Source: G965197675 sp965197675 (GTDB lineage Bacteria; Chloroflexota; Dehalococcoidia; Plut-88900). Taken from it: 64,000 bases of DNA. Shown in pieces: positions 57,934 to 64,000 of this stretch; the stretch's first letter is position 1, and every line of letters begins with the position of its first letter. Position numbers and translations under genes: made by a program. The stretch is from assembly GCA_965197675.1 (NCBI GenBank), contig OZ240221.1:992001-1056000 (forward strand). The letters run 5' to 3'. The notes under the pieces were generated by a model. The model had not been told where the DNA came from. It saw nothing but the letters and a program-made list of their open reading frames with translations, and ran no database searches.

Positions 57934-58761
57934 GTGGCAACAACAAGGATTGACTTGGAACGAATCAGGAGGGAGTGGTATTTCCATTGGCACCGCTCTT
58001 ACCGGTTCATACGTTGTCGGCTTAGTAGGATTTTCTTATTCGTAACAGCTTGCTGTGCGGCCGCTACCGCGCTCATCTGGTATTTTGCTCTATTTGATGA
58101 CCTGCAGGTCCGTATTTTCATGAGCGCAGTGATTGTCCTGGTGCCAATGTTCGACTTCCAGCCTCCACCTAGAACCTGGGCATCGCGAGAGGAGCTTCTC
58201 TGGGTCTCGTCATTTCTTGCCCTAACTTTGCTGCTCGTGGCCAGCGAAAGGTTCGGCTGGGCTGGTGTTGGGATCCAGGCTGTCCTATTGCTAGTGGCAC
58301 TTCCTTACGGGTGGGTGGTCTGGAAGCTGATGCGCCGCAATTGGCTGTTGGTAGCCGGATTGATACTGGCACTGGCCGCCATGATGGTTTACTGGGTGGC
58401 GGCGTTGGTCGGCGAGCAAGATTCTCTAAATGTGCTGCTATTGCCTCTCCTGGTGGTGCTTTTCTTTGGGGTTGCCTGGACACCGGTGGCGTGGCGGGCA
58501 TTGGACCTTGCCCAACGATGGAAGAACCGTAGAGTCGGCGGTCCTGGTATGCGTGCAGTTGCCATGGCCATCCTATTCTTCCCCGTAATCCTAGTTGCAA
58601 TGGCCGTACCCGGCATGGTCGGTCTCAGTGCAACCTGGTCGGCCGTGTCCCTAATGCTCGTAGGCTTTCTGCTGAGCACGGTGATCTCTGAACCATTGAG
58701 ACGTTTTCTGCTGGAATGTGGAAACCTAATGCCAGATCAGGAAACGGTCTCTAAAGTGTAG
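57934..58761 (+). CDS. Multi-pass membrane protein
   Basis: 275 residues from a GTG at 57934 (GGAGGACACAG ahead); an upstream in-frame ATG at 57877 would overlap the preceding gene. Six to seven hydrophobic segments, including IFLFVTACCAAATALIWYFA, FLALTLLLVASERFGWAGVG, LLVAGLILALAAMMVYWVAA and AILFFPVILVAMAVPGMVGL. No catalytic motif or family known to me. As last core member of the operon it could be a membrane effector, a plan common in antiphage systems (inference). Confidence 0.6.
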   Translation: MATTRIDLERIRREWYFHWHRSYRFIRCRLSRIFLFVTACCAAATALIWYFALFDDLQVRIFMSAVIVLVPMFDFQPPPRTWASREELLWVSSFLALTLLLVASERFGWAGVGIQAVLLLVALPYGWVVWKLMRRNWLLVAGLILALAAMMVYWVAALVGEQDSLNVLLLPLLVVLFFGVAWTPVAWRALDLAQRWKNRRVGGPGMRAVAMAILFFPVILVAMAVPGMVGLSATWSAVSLMLVGFLLSTVISEPLRRFLLECGNLMPDQETVSKV

Positions 58762-58809
58762 TACGGAATCTCGGAAGGCTTTCAAGCATTCAATCTAGGC
58801 AGGCTATTC

Positions 58810-59187
58810 ATGAAGAGAAACATGGACTTGATCCGACAAATCTTACTGGCAATGGAAGGCGAACCATCAACCCAGCATGAGTTCAAAATGGCGGGCATAG
58901 ACGATCTAGAGTTGTGGTACAACGTTGATTTGCTAGTACAGGCCAATCTCATTAGAGGCGTAGAAGTTCGCTGGGCTGCCGATGGTGCGGGGCCATACGC
59001 ACATTCCAAAGGGCTGGTTGCATTGACTTGGGACGGCCACGAATTCTTGGAGGCAATTCGAAATGAATCAGTTTGGCAAAAGGCCAATGAGAAGGCGAAT
59101 GCCAGTGGCCTAGACTTTCAGAGCTTGACGATTGAGGTGATCAAATCACTTTGCGTATCGATTGCTAAACAAATTCTGGGGGTGTAG
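58810..59187 (+). CDS. DUF2513 domain protein
   Basis: 125 residues that begin MKRNMDLIRQILLAMEGEP, the hallmark of DUF2513, with the GHEFLEAIRN segment later. Members are small winged-helix-like proteins of unknown role found on mobile elements and prophages. GGCAGG precedes the ATG. It may close the ubiquitin-like operon or stand alone; the gap to the membrane-protein gene is 48 bases. Confidence 0.72.
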   Translation: MKRNMDLIRQILLAMEGEPSTQHEFKMAGIDDLELWYNVDLLVQANLIRGVEVRWAADGAGPYAHSKGLVALTWDGHEFLEAIRNESVWQKANEKANASGLDFQSLTIEVIKSLCVSIAKQILGV

Positions 59188-59283
59188 GTGCTGGTTGACG
59201 GCTGCACCATCGCTTACACTGCACCGTGGGCCAACTGTAGTGCCATAGCGACTCCCCGACACCGCAAGCAACTTAGGACAAGA

Positions 59284-60165
59284 ATGGTCATAGACTCCCA
59301 GAAACCTTACGCTCAGCGCTGTAACGAATCGGATATGGTCACAGATCCGTGCCGCATCGCCGAGGACGATGGGCTTCGCTCCCAACACATGAGACGGCTA
59401 ATCCAAGGCGTGATCCCGACAGCATCTCATTCTCATGCAGCCACAATCCCGAAGCTTGTCATTCAATTCTGGCACGATTCCAACAACATACCTTCGGACG
59501 TCCAAGAGTGCCTCGACAGCTGGAAACGACTAGACAGTCAGGGTTTCAAGCGAATTCTCTTTGACGACGGCAATGCGAGACGGTTCATATCCAAGAGCTT
59601 CGGTCATAACCACGTTGCGGCTTTCGACCGTTGTCCCCACCCGGCGATGCGATGTGACTATTTTCGCCTATGCTACATACTGAAGAACGGTGGCTTCTAC
59701 GTGGACGCCGACGAGTTTTACCAAGGAGGAGACTACGACTTTCTGTTTCAAGACGATCGACTGAAGATCCAACCTCTGTGCTACGACGTCGCATCTGCGG
59801 CAATGGTTCCCTACGACGTATTCACAAGAGAACATGGTGGCGCTCCGAGTTGGATCTTCTACGTAAACAACAACCCACTTGTGGCACCAGCCTCTCACCC
59901 CGTCGTTCGTTTGGCCCTGCGACGCTCGACTCGAATTCTCTTGAACGATGAAAGCAAACGAGTCGACATACAATCAACGACTGGGCCAGGAAACTTAACC
60001 GCCAGTTTGGTTAGACACGCAATTGTCTCCGAGCTGGGGAGTCAGGATCGCGACTTTTCCATCATTGCAAACTGGGAAGCCATCTCCATCAGCCGTTGGC
60101 CTCTAAGCTATCGAAGTGATGATCGGAATTGGAGGCTATGGAATCATGCACAACCGCTTATCTAG
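59284..60165 (+). CDS. Glycosyltransferase with DXD motif (GT32/capsular polysaccharide type)
   Basis: 293 residues from ATG 59284 (TTAGGACAAGA before it); the frame opens at 59188 but the first residues look untranslated. IPKLVIQFWHDSNNIPSDVQ and MRCDYFRLCYILKNGGFYVD with DADEF (DXD nucleotide-sugar ligand) are the core of GT32/OCH1-like transferases. It would add a hexose to a surface glycan. Lower GC than its left neighbours. Start uncertain by up to 35 codons. Confidence 0.72.
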   Translation: MVIDSQKPYAQRCNESDMVTDPCRIAEDDGLRSQHMRRLIQGVIPTASHSHAATIPKLVIQFWHDSNNIPSDVQECLDSWKRLDSQGFKRILFDDGNARRFISKSFGHNHVAAFDRCPHPAMRCDYFRLCYILKNGGFYVDADEFYQGGDYDFLFQDDRLKIQPLCYDVASAAMVPYDVFTREHGGAPSWIFYVNNNPLVAPASHPVVRLALRRSTRILLNDESKRVDIQSTTGPGNLTASLVRHAIVSELGSQDRDFSIIANWEAISISRWPLSYRSDDRNWRLWNHAQPLI

Positions 60166-60267
60166 AAGTGCCTGGCGGGCCCTGCAGCCCCATACTACGC
60201 CACTAGCAGCTATCAACCTGCATCTTCCCTACTGGCACCTGGCCAATAAAGGTGACTTGTACTTCTG

Positions 60268-62487
60268 ATGAATACCAAGAGACAAGCTAGTTTCCTTCCG
60301 CGAATGTGGTTTTGGGCCAAGCTGGGTGCGAGATACTTAGAGAGAAACACAACCTCTAGGTCATTTGGCAGGGAGGGCACACGCGATCTAGTTCAGCGAA
60401 TATACGTAATCAATTTGGACCGACAGCCTGATCGCTGGCGACGGACGAGTCGGGAGCTCAGCAGGCTACGCGACCGGTACGGAAGCCCTTTAGGCAGGTT
60501 GAGCAGGCGCTTTTCTGCTGTGGATGCAAGGTACATTCCCGACGTAACCGGTAGAGACCTAGTTCAATCCAGTTATCAATTGTCCGACCAACTCTTCGTT
60601 CAGCCGGAGCCACGGTTGGACGAAATTGCAAATGCGCAAGCCCGCGATATCGAAATGTCGCCGCAGGAAGTAGCAGTCGCGCTCTCGCACATCGAGGTTT
60701 GGAACCTGATAGCCTTGGGTCAGCCCCGCTATACGCTTGTGCTGGAGGATGACATCTATTTCCCAAGGGGATTTGCGAACGTGTTTGACAACCTTTGGGA
60801 AGAGCTTACTCATCGGAATGGGCAGGGCACCGTTGCCGACCTCGTTTATCTGTCGTATGAGAAGGCTGTAAAGCAAGTGCCGGGAGGTCCTTTCTCTCGG
60901 CTATTGTTCAAACCATCGACTGGTCTTTGGCAACTGTCTGGTTACATACTGTCTAAGGAGGGCGCGCAGAAACTCCTCCGGCTACTACCCGTGCGAGGAC
61001 CCGTGGATCTCTGGCTTAATCATCAGTTCAGAAAACTCGACGTGTTCGCGACACAGCGTCCGATAATAGTGCAGAGACCAGATGTACCTTCCACAAATTC
61101 CTACTCTGTTCTACCGATTCTCTCTCAGGTCGGGGTGATCACACGCGAAAAGCCGCTCCTTGTCAAAAGTAAGTCAATGCCCGGACCTGTCTTTGCTTTC
61201 GGCAAGAGTGACTCGGGCTTAGCTTCTCTTGCAATGGCACTATCAATCTTGGGCTACAGGTGCTGCAGCGACGTTACGGCATTGCCCGCAGCTGAACATG
61301 CTCACCTGTTTGGGAAAGAGCGCGGGCGAGTGTTTGACGCCTACGTGAATATTGCCACACTGGATTCTCAGTCGCTGACCGAACTGGCGAAGATTTATCC
61401 CAAGGCGCGATTCATTTTGACAGTAAGCGATGATGCGCCGCTGAATAGTTCAACTAGGGAGTCTCATATCGGAGGTACTGTAGATCCTGTAGCTACCGGA
61501 TACCCGACTGACAGCATCTTAACGCAACTATCAATAGAGATATCCAACAGGCTCCTAATACTGCCTACCCAACACCGTGACAAATGGGAGTTGCTTAGTG
61601 GTTTCCTAGGATTCGAGTATCCTGCTCATCCTTATCCCGATTACGAAGACCAAGTGCAACGTCCACTTGTGGTGGGAGCGGATGAGAATCACAATGGCTG
61701 GAGACCTCGGGTAAGACATCTCAAGAGAGATTCTTCTCCGTGGATTGTCCCTAGAAAAGACTGGCGCGGTCTGCCGCTCGCCGAGACTGGCGAGGCAGTA
61801 CCGTTGCATCGCCACAGCGTTGGCTTTTCTGATGAGTTCAGAGAATTGGATAGTGGAACCTGGACGCTACGCGATGACACCTTCCCAAGCAACCTTGCGC
61901 TATTCACGCCAGACAACTTCGCGATTAATACAAACGACGTTGGACAGCTCACGCTGCGTGAGGAGAATGTGTCTGTAAGACAATTCACATCCGCATCAAT
62001 TGCTAGTCGGCAGCGGTATCACTACGGGCGATTCGTAGCGGATCTGAGGCCATCAAATGTGCCGGGAGTGATTACGGGGATGTTCTTGCACCGAAATGCA
62101 CCTCGTCAGGAAATCGACCTTGAGTTCTTGGGCAAGGATACGACGAGCTTGCTTGTAAATGTGTACTACAACCCCGGAGTCGAGGGGACGAAGCTGGAAT
62201 ACGGCTACCGAGGGGCTCCGACCCTCATCGATCTGGGGTTCGACGCCGCGTCGGAATTTCATCAATATGAAATTGAATGGTGTTCAAACTATATCCTATG
62301 GCGTGTCGACGGACGGCTTGTATACAAGCGAGATATTTGGGACCCCACGCCCATCTCCCACTTGCCGATGCAGTTCAACGTAAATCTGTGGCCCTCCAGG
62401 TCCAAGAGGCTAGCCGGAAGATTGGCTACTGGCGACCTGCCCACGCAGAGTTACATCAGAAACATTGGTGTACAGTCACCGTCCTGA
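60268..62487 (+). CDS. GT25 glycosyltransferase - sulfotransferase-like - GH16 fusion protein
   Basis: A 739-residue three-domain protein. Residues about 42-285: GT25 (LPS-type) glycosyltransferase, with QRIYVINLDRQPDRWRR at its start and YTLVLEDDIYFPRG (EDD metal ligand). Residues about 305-470: sulfotransferase-like domain, with FAFGKSDSGLASLAMALSIL (degenerate P-loop, PAPS site) and YPKARFILTVSDD. Residues about 520-735: GH16 beta-jellyroll, with the catalytic EIDLE (Glu615, Asp617, Glu619) and EIEWCSNYILWRVDGRLVYK. Together these suggest synthesis, sulfation and trimming of one surface polysaccharide. There is no signal peptide, which is odd for GH16 enzymes, usually secreted. Confidence 0.78.
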   Translation: MNTKRQASFLPRMWFWAKLGARYLERNTTSRSFGREGTRDLVQRIYVINLDRQPDRWRRTSRELSRLRDRYGSPLGRLSRRFSAVDARYIPDVTGRDLVQSSYQLSDQLFVQPEPRLDEIANAQARDIEMSPQEVAVALSHIEVWNLIALGQPRYTLVLEDDIYFPRGFANVFDNLWEELTHRNGQGTVADLVYLSYEKAVKQVPGGPFSRLLFKPSTGLWQLSGYILSKEGAQKLLRLLPVRGPVDLWLNHQFRKLDVFATQRPIIVQRPDVPSTNSYSVLPILSQVGVITREKPLLVKSKSMPGPVFAFGKSDSGLASLAMALSILGYRCCSDVTALPAAEHAHLFGKERGRVFDAYVNIATLDSQSLTELAKIYPKARFILTVSDDAPLNSSTRESHIGGTVDPVATGYPTDSILTQLSIEISNRLLILPTQHRDKWELLSGFLGFEYPAHPYPDYEDQVQRPLVVGADENHNGWRPRVRHLKRDSSPWIVPRKDWRGLPLAETGEAVPLHRHSVGFSDEFRELDSGTWTLRDDTFPSNLALFTPDNFAINTNDVGQLTLREENVSVRQFTSASIASRQRYHYGRFVADLRPSNVPGVITGMFLHRNAPRQEIDLEFLGKDTTSLLVNVYYNPGVEGTKLEYGYRGAPTLIDLGFDAASEFHQYEIEWCSNYILWRVDGRLVYKRDIWDPTPISHLPMQFNVNLWPSRSKRLAGRLATGDLPTQSYIRNIGVQSPS

Positions 62488-62893
62488 ACCGACTCTGTTT
62501 CACACGCGGCTCGCTGCGTTAGCAGCGCAGAATCGGGAACTACCTCACCGTCCGCTAGTTGAATTCCTTTAGACGCTTCCTGTCCAAAAGGCCATGGTTT
62601 CCAGCGGCCCGGGTAGAAGCTAGGCACTGCGAACAGGTGGCCTTGCCTGAACTAGGGGCGGCCCCAATCGGAGGAGTGCTGATCTAGGAGAATCTGTTTG
62701 TGCAATGACGAAGAGTTCCGGCGCTGGGGCATGTCCGATGTGGCCTAAACAATGCGGCTCGATCTCCCGGTTAGCATTGCGGTGCTTGCGATCAGAGACC
62801 CCCGAGCCAAAGCTCAAAGACGGTTCTGTCTACCGTATACGTTGGTGGGCCAGAGTGTACCGTACTGCGAACATTTCGCTGGGAAGTGTTGAT
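62488..62893. other. Intergenic region without a supported gene
   Basis: About 400 bases between the fusion gene and the reverse-strand gene. A frame from 62705 is open for 72 codons but has no ribosome site and Cys/Trp-rich residues. No terminator hairpin or RNA gene is clear. Confidence 0.35.
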
Positions 62894-64000
62894 TTAGGGA
62901 ACCGGCCGGGAACGCCCGGTTGACGATCCCCTCACCGGTAACAGGACAGCCATTCCGATGATCTCAAGGGATGACCGAATTCCGCTCTTGCGTTCAATCT
63001 CGGCCAGCTTGGACTCGGTCTCACCGTCGATTCTACGGCTCCAGCCGAGGTACATGTTCCTAAGATTGACATTCAGGTCGTCCTTCGCGAGCTGACGCTC
63101 GTTCCTGTTGAGTTGGCGCTTGGCGTGGGACCGGACTGCGCTCTGTGCTTTCTCAGTCAGCAATCTGTCGCGCTCACCAAATACAGCGGCGATACCATTG
63201 AACTCTGACAGCAGAAACTGCTCCGCCCTTGTCTTGAGAGCCTCCACATCAAAACTATCTGATGACAGCACATCGTCGGACGCTGACATGCTCAGGAGCA
63301 GCTGTTGCGCACGCTCAATCGTTATCGGACCAACATCGCCCGTGGCACTGTCTATAGCGGCGCACAGCAACTCTGCCCTAGTTGCATACCCATCCAGCGA
63401 GCCAATCGCCCAGACCAGTGTCGTGGGTAGTTCCAGCAGACATGCTGGAACTACGCCCAGACACCACGGAGTATCGGACAGCTGACTTCTTTCAAGGTGT
63501 CTGGCCAGCAGCATTAGTGGATGCCGAGTGTGGATGAATTCAACTCCCTCACCCTCAGCGGCAAACGAAACCCTCAGCCTCCGTAGCTGGTCCAATCGAT
63601 TGCGGAATCGGACTATCTCAATTCTCGCGTGATGCGTCGCCGGGTACGACGTTAGCAGCCCTTGGAGAGCTTCTCGAAGCCCCTGACTACTAATCACATC
63701 GAACTGACCGTCAACTGTCGTCGGAACTATGCTGTTCGGCAGGTGCCGCGCGAGAACGGATACTACGAATTCGGCTAGTTCCACCGGCGACAGGAATCTG
63801 GACTCGGCTTCTCTGATTTCCTGTTGATCGGACTCGATCAGATGTCGACCTTGCTCGGAGATGACGCCCGCTCTGCTTATCAGTTCTCGGTGTTGTTGAT
63901 TGTTCTCTATCGCCTGCGCAGCCCGCTCAAGCCGCTCCTCTTGTTCAAGGGGCGTCAGACCTCGCCTGAACAGGTCCCGTTCGAAGGCGGCGATGGTTTC
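62894..64000 (-). CDS. C-terminal part of a large helicase-like (SNF2-type?) protein, runs off the window
   Basis: The frame is open from the stop at 62894 to the window's end, so the start lies outside; 368 codons are visible. It begins ETIAAFERDLFRRGLTPLEQ and is mainly helical, with charged coiled-coil-like stretches near the end (AKRQLNRNERQLAKDDLNVN, RIDGETESKLAEIERKSGIR) before EIIGMAVLLPVRG. That ending resembles the post-helicase region of SNF2-type helicases of defence systems, where a C-terminal DUF3883-type domain often follows; here the protein ends instead. No helicase motif is visible in the window, so the call is an inference. Confidence 0.4.
   Translation of the reverse strand, partial: ETIAAFERDLFRRGLTPLEQEERLERAAQAIENNQQHRELISRAGVISEQGRHLIESDQQEIREAESRFLSPVELAEFVVSVLARHLPNSIVPTTVDGQFDVISSQGLREALQGLLTSYPATHHARIEIVRFRNRLDQLRRLRVSFAAEGEGVEFIHTRHPLMLLARHLERSQLSDTPWCLGVVPACLLELPTTLVWAIGSLDGYATRAELLCAAIDSATGDVGPITIERAQQLLLSMSASDDVLSSDSFDVEALKTRAEQFLLSEFNGIAAVFGERDRLLTEKAQSAVRSHAKRQLNRNERQLAKDDLNVNLRNMYLGWSRRIDGETESKLAEIERKSGIRSSLEIIGMAVLLPVRGSSTGRSRPVP

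Noticed and set aside
62705..62923. Forward 72-codon frame after the fusion gene
   Set aside because: No ribosome site, odd Cys/Trp content and overlap with the reverse gene's end.
1..64000. tRNA, rRNA and CRISPR signals
   Set aside because: I searched by eye for T-loop GGTTCGA-type motifs, rRNA landmarks and repeat-spacer arrays and found none that formed a supported gene; tRNAs could still be missed by eye.

Overview
The window looks like a chromosomal piece of an uncultivated Chloroflexota bacterium (SAR202/Dehalococcoidia-like). This is inferred from gene content: several CaiB/BaiF CoA-transferases, four flavin-dependent LLM oxidoreductases, RidA and DUF1989 proteins, a D-aminoacylase-type amidohydrolase, and Thr/Pro-rich lipoproteins. 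No rRNA or tRNA was found to fix the taxonomy.

Positions 1-43,080 are ordinary chromosome. In order they carry a ROK kinase, two thioredoxin-fold lipoproteins, an M1 aminopeptidase, an MFS exporter, a tightly packed tyrA-aroA-gmk operon, an amidohydrolase, a GNAT, an EamA transporter, a cupin and an SDR. A CoA-ester catabolic cluster follows (DUF1989, triple RidA, MaoC-like, two CaiB/BaiF, MaoC), then pterin dehydratase, RidA, an aminotransferase, a four-gene LLM operon, apt, a HAD phosphatase, two more CaiB/BaiF genes, recN, a metallopeptidase/leucine-rich-repeat lipoprotein, and an nfeD-slipin operon. Short non-coding inverted-repeat elements lie between these genes; two of them sit exactly at CTAG sequences that form stop codons.

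Positions about 43,100-52,400 are a decayed mobile region with visibly higher GC. It begins with gene fragments at a recombination junction and a complete IS1182-family insertion sequence with long inverted repeats. Then come a zinc-finger/membrane protein, an iteron-like array of six degenerate 41-45 bp repeats, a frameshifted coiled-coil protein, and a partial type IV secretion cluster: secreted protein, VirB6/TrbL-like, two VirB2-like, a PrgI-like frameshifted gene, and a VirB4 N-terminal stub without an ATPase domain.

Positions about 52,500-64,000 are an accessory, probably defence-related, island. An XRE regulator and an ImmA/IrrE-type metallopeptidase (interrupted by one in-frame TAG) face a compact operon coding for a ubiquitin-like protein, an E2-like protein, a JAMM/JAB isopeptidase and an E1-like ThiF protein. 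Next come a PD-(D/E)XK-like protein, a multi-pass membrane protein and a DUF2513 protein. Two surface-glycan genes follow, including an unusual GT25-sulfotransferase-GH16 fusion, and the window ends inside a reverse-strand gene that may be a SNF2-type helicase.

The most exciting system is the Ubl-E2-JAB-E1 operon with its downstream companions. Its core enzymes belong to a known class of bacterial ubiquitin-like conjugation operons. The single-domain modifier without a terminal Gly-Gly, the attached nuclease-like and membrane genes, and the divergent XRE/metallopeptidase control pair make this arrangement worth testing.
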